Part shown: positions 18,151 to 28,424 of the stretch, piece by piece
Position numbering within the stretch: the stretch's first letter is position 1
Layout: every line of letters starts with the position of its first letter
Assembly (NCBI RefSeq): GCF_900114735.1
Contig: NZ_FOUA01000007.1
Span: 82,083-146,082, forward strand
Reading direction: 5' to 3'
From: Halopseudomonas bauzanensis
Lineage (GTDB): Bacteria; Pseudomonadota; Gammaproteobacteria; Pseudomonadales; Pseudomonadaceae
Length of the DNA: 64,000 nucleotides
The notes under the pieces: generated by a model
What the model saw: only the letters and a program-made list of their open reading frames with translations
What the model was told of the DNA's origin: nothing
Databases searched by the model: none
Program-made: the position numbers and the translations under genes

Positions 18151-18239
18151 AAAAGTCACGCACTTTCATCATCTTCAATGGTATCTCCCGCAAGAAACGC
18201 CTTTCTCGAGGAGCCACTGATTGATTGGTGACCAGATTT

Positions 18240-18265
18240 TGTAGTGAGACTACATTCTCACTACA
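18240..18265. promoter_or_regulatory. Composite operator-like element between icd and nudix
   Basis: TGTAGT (18240-18245) is followed by ACTACA at 18249-18254 (3-base spacer) and again at 18260-18265 (14-base spacer). The outer arms TGTAGTGAGA and TCTCACTACA are a perfect 10-bp inverted repeat. The N14 version recurs upstream of aceA. The half-sites resemble those I recall for the Pseudomonas RpiR-family regulator RccR; that identity is inferred. Confidence 0.65.
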
Positions 18266-18406
18266 GGGCCTGGACGCTCTTCGCATCCTAGCCCTTTTTC
18301 CGTTCAATTCCAGCCCCCTCCCTCGCTGGAGCCGTTGCGTTTCATCCCGACCATTCACCGGGCGGCCGGTTTACGGTAACCTATCGGCCTGAATCGGGAG
18401 TCAAAT

Positions 18407-18841
18407 ATGCGCTTTTTACCTCACGTTACCGTCGCCACTATCGTCGAAGATCGCGGCCGGTTTCTCATGGTTGAGGAAGTCAGCAACAATAGAGTTGTAT
18501 TCAATCAGCCTGCCGGGCATTTGGAAGCAGACGAAAGTCTCATACAGGCTGCTCATCGCGAAACTCTGGAAGAAACCGCCTGGACAGTGGAAATCACCGG
18601 GCTTACCGGAGTCTACCTGTTCCGCGGCGAAAATGGTGTTACCTACCAGCGTACCTGCTTCATCGCCCAGCCGGTGGCTCACCAGCCCCACCTGCAACTG
18701 GATGACGGTATCGTAGGCGCCCATTGGCTGACCCTGGAAGAAGTTGCTGCGCTGGGTGAACAGCTGCGTAGTCCCATGGTGCTCGAATGCCTCACCGATT
18801 ACCTGAACAAACCGCGGTATCCACTGGATCTGATTCGTTGA
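18407..18841 (+). CDS. Nudix hydrolase, NudJ-like
   Basis: This 144-residue hydrolase of nucleoside diphosphate derivatives resembles NudJ, which acts on nucleotides and HMP-PP. The Nudix helix is at residues 37-59, beginning GHLEADES and ending RETLEETAW. The metal-binding RE..EE core is intact, but the usual glycine near the end is alanine (A58) and the hydrophobic position after RE is T53. It is one base upstream of mnmA, so the pair is co-transcribed. The upstream region holds the dyad at 18240-18265. Confidence 0.88.
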   Translation: MRFLPHVTVATIVEDRGRFLMVEEVSNNRVVFNQPAGHLEADESLIQAAHRETLEETAWTVEITGLTGVYLFRGENGVTYQRTCFIAQPVAHQPHLQLDDGIVGAHWLTLEEVAALGEQLRSPMVLECLTDYLNKPRYPLDLIR

Positions 18842-18842
18842 C

Positions 18843-19967
18843 ATGACTACGCAAACCAAAACGCCCAGCCAGACCCGGGTTATTGTCGGCATGTCCGGCG
18901 GGGTCGACTCCTCCGTCTCTGCGGCCTTGTTGCTCGAACAGGGCTACCAGGTCGAGGGTCTGTTCATGAAGAACTGGGATGAAGACGACGGCACCGAATA
19001 CTGTACCGCCCGCGAAGACCTGGCTGATGCCCAGGCGGTGTCTGATCGCCTCGGCATCAAGTTGCATACGGCTAACTTCGCCGCCGAGTACTGGGACAAT
19101 GTGTTCGAGCATTTCCTGGAAGAATACAAGGCCGGCCGCACGCCCAATCCAGACATCCTCTGCAACCGGGAAATCAAGTTCAAGGCCTTCCTGGACTACG
19201 CGCTGATGCTGGGCGCCGACCTGATCGCCACCGGCCATTACACCCGCCGTGCCGAGCGCGACGGCCAGACGCTGTTGTTGCGTGGGCTGGATGCGAACAA
19301 GGACCAGAGCTACTTTCTGCATGCGGTTGGCGGCGAGCAGCTTGCCCGTACGCTGTTCCCGGTGGGTGAACTGGAAAAGCCCGAAGTACGGCGCATTGCC
19401 GAGAAATACCAGCTGGCCACGGCGCGCAAGAAGGACTCCACCGGCATCTGCTTCATCGGCGAGCGTCGCTTCACCGATTTTCTCAAGCAGTATCTGCCAG
19501 CCCAGCCTGGCGAGATAGAGACCACTGATGGGCAGGTCATTGGCCGTCACCATGGCCTCATGTATCACACCATCGGCCAGCGTCAGGGTCTGGGCATCGG
19601 TGGTTTGCAGGGCGCCAGTGATGATCCCTGGTATGTACTGCGCAAGGATCTCGAGCGCAATGTGCTGGTCGTCGGCCAGGGCAATGAGCACCCCTGGCTG
19701 TTTTCCAGCGCGCTCGCCTGCTCCAACATCTACTGGGTCAACCCGCTGGACATCACCGAGCCCATGCGGTTGACCGCCAAGGTGCGGTACCGCCAGCCCG
19801 ATCAGGCCTGCACCCTCGAGCGGACTGCCAATGGCTACCTGATCCGCTTCGATGAGCCGCAGCGTGCAGTTACCCCGGGGCAGTCCATAGTGCTGTACCA
19901 GGACGATGTCTGCCTGGGCGGCGGTGTCATCGAGCAGGCGACTCCCGCCTATGAGGACGCGCCATGA
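18843..19967 (+). CDS. mnmA: tRNA-specific 2-thiouridylase MnmA
   Basis: This 374-residue enzyme makes 2-thiouridine at wobble position 34 of tRNA Lys, Glu and Gln with sulfur from a persulfide relay. The ATP PP-loop SGGVDSS is at 18-24, the catalytic C107 is in NPDILCNRE and the second catalytic C203 in [11 protein letters not shown]. Full length. It starts one base after the nudix stop and overlaps hflD by four bases (ATGA), so nudix-mnmA-hflD is one operon. Confidence 0.97.
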   Translation: MTTQTKTPSQTRVIVGMSGGVDSSVSAALLLEQGYQVEGLFMKNWDEDDGTEYCTAREDLADAQAVSDRLGIKLHTANFAAEYWDNVFEHFLEEYKAGRTPNPDILCNREIKFKAFLDYALMLGADLIATGHYTRRAERDGQTLLLRGLDANKDQSYFLHAVGGEQLARTLFPVGELEKPEVRRIAEKYQLATARKKDSTGICFIGERRFTDFLKQYLPAQPGEIETTDGQVIGRHHGLMYHTIGQRQGLGIGGLQGASDDPWYVLRKDLERNVLVVGQGNEHPWLFSSALACSNIYWVNPLDITEPMRLTAKVRYRQPDQACTLERTANGYLIRFDEPQRAVTPGQSIVLYQDDVCLGGGVIEQATPAYEDAP

Positions 19968-20584
19968 CGCCGGCTGAAGAACAGGTACTGGCCTTGGGAG
20001 CGATCTTCGAGGCGGCACTGCAGGTCGATAAACTGGCCCGCACCGGCCAGCACAGCGAAGGCCCGGTGAGCTGTCTGATCCAGAGCATCTTCGAACGCTC
20101 GCCGGACGACACCCTCGGTATCTATGGCGGCTCCCATCACCAGATTCGCAGCGGACTGCAGGCGCTCAATGCCATGCTGGAGCGGGATACCGCCAGCCTG
20201 CAGCGTGATGCCCTGCGCTACACCATGAACCTGATTACCCTCGAACGGCAGTTGGACAAGCGCGACGACATGCTGGCGGTGCTCGGTCAGCGTCTGGATC
20301 AGGCGCAGCAGCAGGTTGGTCACTTCGGGCTGCTGCATGACAACACCATGGCCTCCCTGGGCAGCGCCTATCAGGATACCTTGAGCACCTTGCGGCTGCG
20401 CATTCAGGTGCATGGCGACATGCGGCATCTCCAGCAACCCGACATTGCCAACCGCATCCGTGCACTACTGTTATCTGGCATCCGCTCGGCGCGCCTGTGG
20501 CGTCAGCTCGGCGGTCATCGCTGGCAACTGCTGTTGTCTCGCCGCAAGTTGCTGGAAGCGACCCGCTCCATCCTCAACGGGTAG
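19964..20584 (+). CDS. hflD: HflD-family protein
   Basis: This 206-residue, mostly helical protein of the DUF489/HflD family is peripheral to the inner membrane. In E. coli it modulates lambda CII stability; its normal role is unclear. The linkage mnmA-hflD-purB is conserved in many gammaproteobacteria and is the main support for the name, with features such as [15 protein letters not shown] and the arginine-rich [20 protein letters not shown]. It is translationally coupled to mnmA by ATGA. Confidence 0.9.
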   Translation: MTPAEEQVLALGAIFEAALQVDKLARTGQHSEGPVSCLIQSIFERSPDDTLGIYGGSHHQIRSGLQALNAMLERDTASLQRDALRYTMNLITLERQLDKRDDMLAVLGQRLDQAQQQVGHFGLLHDNTMASLGSAYQDTLSTLRLRIQVHGDMRHLQQPDIANRIRALLLSGIRSARLWRQLGGHRWQLLLSRRKLLEATRSILNG

Positions 20585-20645
20585 CGCACGAGGCGCTGCC
20601 CACCTGCCCGCAGGTCGAACCCAATCACCTCAGGATGGTGTATGA

Positions 20646-22052
<1,407 letters not shown>

Positions 22053-22058
22053 ACTGCC

Positions 22059-22087
22059 GCCGATGCCCGGTCTCGCCGGGCATCGGC
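22059..22087 (+). terminator. GC-rich hairpin after purB
   Basis: GCCGATGCCCGG (22059-22070) and CCGGGCATCGGC (22076-22087) form a perfect 12-bp stem with a TCTCG loop immediately after the purB stop. No T-tract follows, so this may be an attenuator or mRNA-end hairpin. Confidence 0.6.
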
Positions 22088-22132
22088 TCAAGCCACTCCC
22101 TTCGACCTTCCTGCCGCATTCGAGGCTGCCCC

Positions 22133-23308
22133 ATGTCCTTTTCCGTCACCACCCTCCCTGGCGGCATGTCTGCCGATGAGTTTCTCCGGGATTACTGGCA
22201 GAAGAAGCCGCTGCTGATCCGCCAGGCCTTTGCCGATTTCGAAAATCCGCTGAGCGCGGATGAGCTCGCAGGCCTGTCCCTGGAAGAGGAAGTGGAATCG
22301 CGCATTGTGTTGGAACAGGGCGCCACGCCCTGGGAATTGCGCCATGGTCCTTTCACCGAAGACGACTACCGCAAGCTGCCGGAGCGGGACTGGACGTTGC
22401 TGGTCCAGGCTGTTGACCAGTTCGTGCCCGAGGTGGCCGAGCTGCTGCAGGCGTTCCGTTTTCTGCCAAGCTGGCGGGTCGACGATGTGATGATCAGCTA
22501 CGCTGCGCCGGGCGGCAGCGTTGGCCCGCATTACGACAACTACGACGTATTCCTGCTGCAGGGACATGGCCATCGACGCTGGAAGGTCGGACAGGCCTGC
22601 AATGCTGACAGCCCGCTATTGAATCATCCCGACCTGCGCATTCTGAGCGATTTCCAGCAGCAGGATGAGTGGGTACTTGGCCCCGGTGACATGCTGTATC
22701 TACCCCCGGGCCTGGCCCATTACGGCATCGCTGAAGACGAATGCATGACCTACTCGATCGGTTTCCGGGCTCCCAGCCACGCCGAAGTACTGACCCATTT
22801 CAGCGACTTTCTCGGTCAGTATCTCGGTGATCATCAGCGCTACAGCGATGCTGGTCTCAGCCTGCCTGCAGACCCGGCACAAATCGATGGGCCGACGGTT
22901 GACCGCCTGCAAAAGCTCCTGCTGGAGCTGATTCAGGACAAGGAAGCCCTGGGCACCTGGTTCGGCCGCTTCATGACCGAGCCACGCTACCCGGAAATGA
23001 TCACGGCGCAAGAGCTGGACGAGCAGGTGCTGAACGATGCGCTGGGCCAGGGTTACGGCCTGGTACGCAGCCCTAACGCCCGCCTCGCCTGGCGCCAGGA
23101 GCAGGACGAGTACCTGATGCTGTTCGCCAGTGGCGAACATTGCCTGCTACCGACCCGACTGCTGCCGCTGGTGCAGCTGATCTGCAACCGCGATTATCTT
23201 GATGCCGAGCAGTTGCAGGCGTGGCGCCAGGACGATGAGGCCGTCCTGCTTCTGGAGCAATTGCTGAGCAAAGGCGATCTGCTGCTGGAAGAGGACGAGG
23301 ATGAATAA
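22133..23308 (+). CDS. roxA: Ribosomal oxygenase RoxA/YcfD, L16 arginine hydroxylase
   Basis: This 391-residue JmjC-type iron and 2-oxoglutarate oxygenase hydroxylates an arginine of ribosomal protein L16. The cupin core is at about 95-215. The iron triad can be read as H133 and D135 in GPHYDNYDVF and H196 in GLAHYG. The C-terminal winged-helix-like part has typical length. Its end overlaps the start of the GNAT gene by eight bases, indicating a two-gene unit. Confidence 0.93.
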   Translation: MSFSVTTLPGGMSADEFLRDYWQKKPLLIRQAFADFENPLSADELAGLSLEEEVESRIVLEQGATPWELRHGPFTEDDYRKLPERDWTLLVQAVDQFVPEVAELLQAFRFLPSWRVDDVMISYAAPGGSVGPHYDNYDVFLLQGHGHRRWKVGQACNADSPLLNHPDLRILSDFQQQDEWVLGPGDMLYLPPGLAHYGIAEDECMTYSIGFRAPSHAEVLTHFSDFLGQYLGDHQRYSDAGLSLPADPAQIDGPTVDRLQKLLLELIQDKEALGTWFGRFMTEPRYPEMITAQELDEQVLNDALGQGYGLVRSPNARLAWRQEQDEYLMLFASGEHCLLPTRLLPLVQLICNRDYLDAEQLQAWRQDDEAVLLLEQLLSKGDLLLEEDEDE

Positions 23309-23732
23309 TCTGGATATTCGGCTAGCGGACTGGGATAGCACGCCGGCATTGCGCGATATTCGTCAGATAGTGTTCATCGACGAGCAACAGGTACCACCAG
23401 AGCTCGAGTGGGACGCAGATGACGCGCATGCCACGCACTTTCTGCTGACTGCTGACGAACAACCGGTGGGTACTGCCCGGCTGCTGGACGATGGCCGCAT
23501 CGGACGTGTTGCCCTGTTGCCACAGGCGCGCGGCAAAGGCCTTGGCCGGCAACTGATGCTGGCCGTCATGCAGCACGCCCGCCAGCAAGGCATGACGCAG
23601 CTGAGGTTGTCGGCCCAGACCCACGCGCTCGATTTCTACGGGCAACTGGGGTTCGTGCCCTGCTCGGAGGTGTATCTCGATGCCGGCATTCCTCACCAGA
23701 GCATGACGTGGGAAGCCACTGCAGCCCAGTAA
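23301..23732 (+). CDS. GNAT-family N-acetyltransferase (ElaA-like)
   Basis: This 143-residue acetyltransferase has the acetyl-CoA pyrophosphate loop in VALLPQARGKGLGRQLM (Q/RxxGxG/A) and the C-terminal block DFYGQLGFVPCSEVYLDAGIPH, as in ElaA/YjcF-like enzymes. The substrate is unknown. It starts inside the last codons of roxA, so it is translationally coupled. Whether it acts on the translation machinery like its neighbour is only a guess. Confidence 0.88.
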   Translation: MNNLDIRLADWDSTPALRDIRQIVFIDEQQVPPELEWDADDAHATHFLLTADEQPVGTARLLDDGRIGRVALLPQARGKGLGRQLMLAVMQHARQQGMTQLRLSAQTHALDFYGQLGFVPCSEVYLDAGIPHQSMTWEATAAQ

Positions 23733-23802
23733 CGGCGCCGGCGGCGATCTCTCGCGCGCCCTCGAATGCTAAACTCAGCTTCGGTAACGAGGAGATCGCG
23801 CC

Positions 23803-24624
23803 ATGAATCTGCGAATCATGCTGGCCATTTTTACCAGTCTCGCCCTTGCTTTCAGCTCTGTTCAGCTCCTCGCCGCGCCGCGGACCGAGGTCATCCCGTT
23901 GGGTTACAACATGGCCCAGGATGTCATTCCGGCTATTCAGCCGATGCTCCGTGCCGACGAACGTGTCTCCGCCTATGGCAATCAGTTGATCATTCGCGCC
24001 GAGCCTGAGCGGCTGCAGGAGATCCGAGCGCTGCTGAGCGAGCTTGATCGCCAACCGGCCAAGCTGCGTATCACCGTCAGCAACTCGGCCAGTTCACGGG
24101 GTAACGAGTCCGGCTACCGACTGGATGGTCGATTGGAAACTGGCGCTGGGGACATTGTTGTGGGGCAGCCGCGAGGTGCCAATCAGGCGCGGGTCATCCG
24201 CCGTGAAACCCGCGGCGCGGGTGACGGTACCCGGGTGATCACAGCCAACGAAGGCTACCCGGTGCTGATCCAGACCGGCCAACGGATACCGCTGACCAGC
24301 ACCACGACCAATATCTATGGCCAGGTGATCAATCAGACCGAATATCACGACGTCACCTCCGGCTTTTACGCCACCGTGCGCCTGAACGGCGATCTTGCAA
24401 CCATCACCCTGAGCGCCAACAACGATCGGCTGCACCCTGCCGGCAAGGATGTCATCGACGTACAGCGTACCGATACGGTAGTCACCGCACGCCTCGGCGA
24501 GTGGGTTACCGTTGGTGGGGTGGATGATGCTGAAAGCCGCCAGGACCGCGGCCTAGGGCGCCGAACCACCACCCGCAGCGCGCAACAGCAGAGCATCCGA
24601 TTGATGGTCGAACGCTTGCAATGA
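23803..24624 (+). CDS. Exported orphan secretin-like protein
   Basis: This 273-residue protein has a signal peptide (residues 1 to about 25, cleavage after LLA-A). A secretin N1-type ring-building module follows (about 28-85; PLGYNMAQDVIPAIQPML and LIIRAEPERLQEIRALLSELDRQPAKLRI). The segment from about 145 resembles the start of the secretin C domain (NEGYPVLIQTGQRIPLTSTT), but the membrane-spanning beta part and S domain are missing. No type II, III or IV pilus secretion genes lie nearby. It may be a periplasmic ring or scaffold protein. I recall homologues in the same place in other pseudomonads without known function. Confidence 0.75.
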   Translation: MNLRIMLAIFTSLALAFSSVQLLAAPRTEVIPLGYNMAQDVIPAIQPMLRADERVSAYGNQLIIRAEPERLQEIRALLSELDRQPAKLRITVSNSASSRGNESGYRLDGRLETGAGDIVVGQPRGANQARVIRRETRGAGDGTRVITANEGYPVLIQTGQRIPLTSTTTNIYGQVINQTEYHDVTSGFYATVRLNGDLATITLSANNDRLHPAGKDVIDVQRTDTVVTARLGEWVTVGGVDDAESRQDRGLGRRTTTRSAQQQSIRLMVERLQ

Positions 24625-24639
24625 GTTTTGTTGGAGTTT

Positions 24640-24665
24640 TGTAGTGTTTAGATAAATTCACTACA
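24640..24665. promoter_or_regulatory. Operator-like element TGTAGT-N14-ACTACA upstream of aceA
   Basis: TGTAGT (24640-24645) and ACTACA (24660-24665) have a 14-base spacer and extend to TTGTAGTG/CACTACAA. The same half-sites and spacing occur at 18240-18265 upstream of icd. It is 413 bases before the aceA start and 16 bases after the secretin-like gene. Confidence 0.65.
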
Positions 24666-25077
24666 AGATCGTTGACTTCTGTTTTTCCAGGCCGCATTAT
24701 TGCCCCGCTCCCGCTAGCCAGAGCCCCTTTACGGGTCTCCGGATGGTTCCTGAACCTAAGGACCCATCTGTGTCTCGACAGCCCACAAGGCAGTTCGACG
24801 AGGTTGCGACTGGAACGAAGTTGTCCTGAGGGACGGGGAAGCGATTCAAACGTAGCAGCCTGTATGACACCGGAGCGGCGGTATGCTCTTCAAGCTATCA
24901 GCTTGAGCAAAACACGCCATCCAGCGCATCGACTGTAACGTACCCTCCTCTCTCTTATGTCATTCTTCAATTCCGGTCACTGTTTCGACGCACTGCGGAG
25001 TGCCGCAACCCAGGCTCTGGCTTAAGGGTTCGGGGTCGACTAACGTCAGAACCAACGCACACTTTGAAGGATTGACC
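24666..25077 (+). other. Long aceA leader region
   Basis: These 412 bases between the operator-like element and the aceA start hold no convincing gene. A short hairpin (AAGCTATCAGCTT core, about 24891-24903) is visible. A frame of 88 codons from 24672 lacks a ribosome site and has no recognisable similarity. If transcription starts near the operator, aceA has an unusually long 5' untranslated region. Confidence 0.5.
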
Positions 25078-26673
25078 ATGTCAGCATATCAGAACGATAT
25101 CAAAGCAGTTTCCGCGCTCAAAGAAACCGCCGGTAACGGCTGGAACGCCATCAACCCGGAATCCGTCGCACGCATGCGTGCACAGAACCGTTTCAAAACC
25201 GGTCTGGATATCGCCAAGTACACCGCTGCTATCATGCGCAAGGACATGGCCGAGTATGACGCCGACAGTTCTGCCTACACGCAGTCCCTCGGCTGCTGGC
25301 ACGGCTTCATCGGCCAACAGAAGCTGATTTCCATCAAGAAGCACCTGAAGACCACCAACAAGCGTTACCTGTACCTGTCCGGCTGGATGGTCGCGGCGCT
25401 GCGTTCCGAGTTCGGCCCCCTGCCCGACCAGTCCATGCACGAGAAGACTGCCGTTTCCAGTCTGATCGAAGAGCTGTACACCTTCCTGCGCCAGGCTGAC
25501 GCCCGCGAACTGGACCTGCTGTTCACCGCTCTGGACGATGCCCGCGCCGCTGGCAACAATGCCAAGCTCCAGGAAATCCAGGCCCAGATCGACAACTTCG
25601 AAACCCACGTGGTGCCGATCATTGCCGACATCGACGCCGGTTTCGGTAACGCCGAAGCCACCTACCTGCTGGCCAAGCAGATGATCGAAGCGGGTGCCTG
25701 CTGCATCCAGCTCGAGAACCAGGTGTCCGACGAGAAGCAGTGTGGTCACCAGGACGGTAAAGTCACTGTTCCACACTCTGACTTCCTGGCCAAGATCAAC
25801 GCCGTTCGCTATGCCTTCCTCGAACTGGGTGTCGACGACGGTGTGATCGTTGCCCGTACCGACTCCCTGGGCGCCGGCCTGACCAAGCAGATCGCTGTTA
25901 CCAACGAGCCGGGCGACCTGGGCGACCTGTACAACAGCTTCCTCGATGGCGACTACATCGAGAATGCCGATTCCATCGAGAACGGCGACGTGGTCATCAA
26001 GGCCAACGGCAAGCTGCTCAAGCCCAAGCGTCTGGCTTCCGGTCTGTTCCAGTTCCGCAAGGACACCGGTGTCGACCGCGTCGTACTGGACTGCATCACT
26101 TCCCTGCAACACGGTGCCGACCTGCTGTGGATCGAAACCGAGAAGCCGCACGTTGGCCAGATTGCCGACATGGTCAACCGCATCCGCGAAGTGGTACCGA
26201 ACGCCAAGCTGGTCTACAACAACAGCCCGTCCTTCAACTGGACGCTGAACTTCCGTCAGCAGGTATTCGATGCCATGGTTGCCGAAGGCAAGGATGTTTC
26301 CGCCTACGACCGTGCCAGCCTGATGAGCGTCGAGTACGACGAGACCGACCTGGCCCAGCTGGCTGATGAGAAGATCCGCACCTTCCAGGCTGATGCAGCC
26401 CGTGAAGCCGGTATCTTCCACCACCTGATCACCCTGCCGACTTACCACACTGCCGCACTGTCTACCGACAACCTGGCAAAAGGGTACTTCGACAAGGAAG
26501 GCATGCTGGCCTACGTGAAAGGTGTTCAGCGTCAGGAAATCCGCCAGGGTATCGCCTGCGTCAAGCATCAGAACATGGCTGGCTCCGACCTCGGTGACAA
26601 CCATAAAGAGTACTTCGCTGGCGAAGCCGCTCTGAAAGCCGGCGGTAAAGACAACACCATGAACCAGTTCTGA
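25078..26673 (+). CDS. aceA: Isocitrate lyase (large, Pseudomonas-type)
   Basis: This 531-residue enzyme splits isocitrate into glyoxylate and succinate in the glyoxylate shunt. The catalytic cysteine is in the signature EKQCGHQDGK, a variant of KKCGH; SPSFNWTLNF is the second active-site block. Length and sequence fit the larger subfamily found in pseudomonads rather than the 430-residue enteric AceA. The ATG at 25078 follows GAAGGATTGACC. It is monocistronic, with a strong terminator after it. It competes with icd for isocitrate, and both carry the same upstream element. Confidence 0.96.
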   Translation: MSAYQNDIKAVSALKETAGNGWNAINPESVARMRAQNRFKTGLDIAKYTAAIMRKDMAEYDADSSAYTQSLGCWHGFIGQQKLISIKKHLKTTNKRYLYLSGWMVAALRSEFGPLPDQSMHEKTAVSSLIEELYTFLRQADARELDLLFTALDDARAAGNNAKLQEIQAQIDNFETHVVPIIADIDAGFGNAEATYLLAKQMIEAGACCIQLENQVSDEKQCGHQDGKVTVPHSDFLAKINAVRYAFLELGVDDGVIVARTDSLGAGLTKQIAVTNEPGDLGDLYNSFLDGDYIENADSIENGDVVIKANGKLLKPKRLASGLFQFRKDTGVDRVVLDCITSLQHGADLLWIETEKPHVGQIADMVNRIREVVPNAKLVYNNSPSFNWTLNFRQQVFDAMVAEGKDVSAYDRASLMSVEYDETDLAQLADEKIRTFQADAAREAGIFHHLITLPTYHTAALSTDNLAKGYFDKEGMLAYVKGVQRQEIRQGIACVKHQNMAGSDLGDNHKEYFAGEAALKAGGKDNTMNQF

Positions 26674-26710
26674 TCGAATTGATTCACGGGCCTCGGCCCG
26701 CGTGTTGAAG

Positions 26711-26737
26711 AAAAGGCCACCTCCGGGTGGCCTTTTT
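26711..26737 (+). terminator. Rho-independent terminator of aceA
   Basis: AAAAGGCCACC (26711-26721) and GGTGGCCTTTT (26726-26736) form an 11-bp stem with a TCCG loop, followed by TTCC. Confidence 0.88.
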
Positions 26738-26846
26738 CCTTCCAGTAGGCTCCAAGCCGCCAAGTCGCGTACAATGCGCGCTCCATTGCCGGCCGCGACG
26801 GCGTACTCGCTCCTCCGGCACATCATGCAGCAACAGGTTGGAAAGA

Positions 26847-27293
26847 ATGGCACGTTTACATCTGGAGTTTCCGGAAGATCAGTTTTACTTCACCACTCAA
26901 CTGACCGTCCGCATCACCGACATCAACTCAGGCAAGCATCTGGCAAACGATTCCATGGTCTCGATGATATCTGAGGCCCGGGCTCGCTTTCTGTATCAGT
27001 TCGGTATAGAAGAAGCTGGTGTCACAGAGGTCGGCATTATCGTCACCGATCTGGCCACCACCTACCTCAAGGAGGCGTTCGCCCGGGAAACTCTCGTCTT
27101 TGAAGTGGGGCTGATGGATCTGAACAAGTACGGCGGCGATATCATCTTCCGTATCACCAAGGCCGATAGCGGCGAGCTGGTTGCCCTGGCCAAGTCCGGC
27201 TTCGTGTTCTATCACTTCCTTACCGCAAAGGTTGCGCCGATGCCTGAGGATTTCAGGTTGCGCTTTCCTGGCGTGAACCAGGCCGTCGATTGA
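26847..27293 (+). CDS. Hotdog-fold acyl-CoA thioesterase
   Basis: This 148-residue thioesterase of the 4HBT/YbgC type has the hotdog core FTTQLTVRITDINSGKHLAND followed by MVSMISEARARFLYQFG. It lacks the strict YxxHxDxxG block of YbgC, so substrate preference is uncertain. The ATG at 26847 is preceded by GGTTGGAAAGA. An upstream open stretch of 40 codons overlaps the aceA terminator and is not coding-like. A terminator follows. Confidence 0.85.
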   Translation: MARLHLEFPEDQFYFTTQLTVRITDINSGKHLANDSMVSMISEARARFLYQFGIEEAGVTEVGIIVTDLATTYLKEAFARETLVFEVGLMDLNKYGGDIIFRITKADSGELVALAKSGFVFYHFLTAKVAPMPEDFRLRFPGVNQAVD

Positions 27294-27315
27294 GAAATAC
27301 CTAGATTCCGAAACG

Positions 27316-27344
27316 AAAAGGCCGGTCAATGACCGGCTTTTTTT
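27316..27344 (+). terminator. Terminator after the thioesterase gene
   Basis: AAAAGGCCGGT and ACCGGCTTTTTTT enclose CAATG. The T-run of seven is on the plus strand. The A-rich left side may also help stop oprF transcription from the other direction. Confidence 0.85.
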
Positions 27345-27421
27345 GGCCTGCCATCCTTGGCAAGCTGACCCCGGGTGGTCGCGAATGCAACGCCCACGGG
27401 GTCTATGATGAAGAAGATCGA

Positions 27422-28390
27422 TTAACGAACTTCAACCTCAGTTTCCACTTCAGCTTCAACGCGACGGTTCATGGCGCGGCCATCGTCGGTTGAGTTGTCA
27501 GCGATCGGGCGAGCTTCGCCGTGACCGACTGCATTCACGCGGGAAGACTCAACGCCTTCAGCGATCAGCGCTTCACGAACAGAGTTGGCGCGACGCTCGG
27601 ACAGGTTCTGGTTGTAGGCATCAGTGCCGACGGAGTCAGTGTGACCTTCAACGGTAGTGGTGACCGAAGGATAGGTCTTCATGAACTCAGCCAGGCTCTG
27701 GATGTCCTGACGGAACTCCGGACGGATGGTGTCGCGGTCGAAGTCGAACTTGACGTCCAGCTCAACGCGAACGGACTGCACCTCTGGCTCGGGCTCAGGA
27801 GCGGGTGCCGGGGCAGGAGCGGGCTCAGCCTGGGCTACAACCGGAGCGGGCGAAGAACCGAAGTTCAGACCTAAGCCAACGCCGGCCTGCCATTCGGTGT
27901 TGCGATGGTCCAGACCGTACAGGGCGTCAACACCAGCCTTCACGAAGAAGTTTTCGTTCAGGTAGTTTTTCACACCGAAACCGGCCACAGCCATAGTGGT
28001 ACGGTCATCCGTGTTGGTACCGACCTGTTCCAGTTCCTGGTGAGCGAAGCCACCGGAAATGTAAGGACGCAGCGCACCTTCTCCGAAGTGGTAAACGGCT
28101 TCAACGTGGGCGAGCTTGCCGTCGATATCTTCACCGGAGTTCGGACCGTTATCCACTTCCAGACTCTTGTAAGTACCCAGGCCGATGTTCAACAGTACGT
28201 CGTCGGTGACAAAGTAGCCCAGGCTACCACCAACCAGAGTACCGTCGTTCAGATTGTGGCGGCTGTCGGTGAAATAGCGCTTGGCGAAGGCTTCGACTTC
28301 AACCGAACCGGCACTCTGGGCCATGACCGGCAGCGCGGAGCCGGCGATAGCAGCACTTACAACGATACCTACTGTGTTTTTCAATTTCAT
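27422..28390 (-). CDS. oprF: OprF, major OmpA-family outer-membrane porin
   Basis: This 322-residue structural porin has a signal peptide ending ALPVMA-Q (about residue 24), an eight-strand N-terminal barrel (about 25-180), and a proline-rich APAPAPAPEPEPE linker. A peptidoglycan-binding OmpA domain follows, with the EGHTDSVGTDAYNQNLSERRA motif. Unlike P. aeruginosa OprF as I know it, the whole sequence has no cysteine, so the disulfide region is absent. It is downstream of sigX on the same strand, the conserved arrangement in which SigX drives oprF. A 14-bp perfect palindrome lies in the leader. Confidence 0.95.
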   Translation of the reverse strand: MKLKNTVGIVVSAAIAGSALPVMAQSAGSVEVEAFAKRYFTDSRHNLNDGTLVGGSLGYFVTDDVLLNIGLGTYKSLEVDNGPNSGEDIDGKLAHVEAVYHFGEGALRPYISGGFAHQELEQVGTNTDDRTTMAVAGFGVKNYLNENFFVKAGVDALYGLDHRNTEWQAGVGLGLNFGSSPAPVVAQAEPAPAPAPAPEPEPEVQSVRVELDVKFDFDRDTIRPEFRQDIQSLAEFMKTYPSVTTTVEGHTDSVGTDAYNQNLSERRANSVREALIAEGVESSRVNAVGHGEARPIADNSTDDGRAMNRRVEAEVETEVEVR

Positions 28391-28424
28391 CTTTGAATCC
28401 CCGTTAAATCCATTCGGACGTTAG

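Larger units (their letters stand above)
18050..18406. other. Divergent intergenic region icd / nudix
   Basis: These 357 bases contain two related dyad elements (18136-18150 and 18240-18265), described separately. I see no gene. In P. aeruginosa, as I recall, a monomeric idh gene is found near icd; nothing of that kind is present here. Confidence 0.6.

Noticed and set aside
24672..24938. Possible 88-residue gene between the secretin-like gene and aceA
   Set aside because: No ribosome site, no domain, arginine- and serine-rich as random GC-rich frames are; treated as the aceA leader.
25081..26853. 590-codon open frame antisense to aceA
   Set aside because: It mirrors the aceA reading frame in GC-rich DNA, has no ribosome site, and its product is low-complexity in valine, glycine, leucine and glutamine with no recognisable domain.
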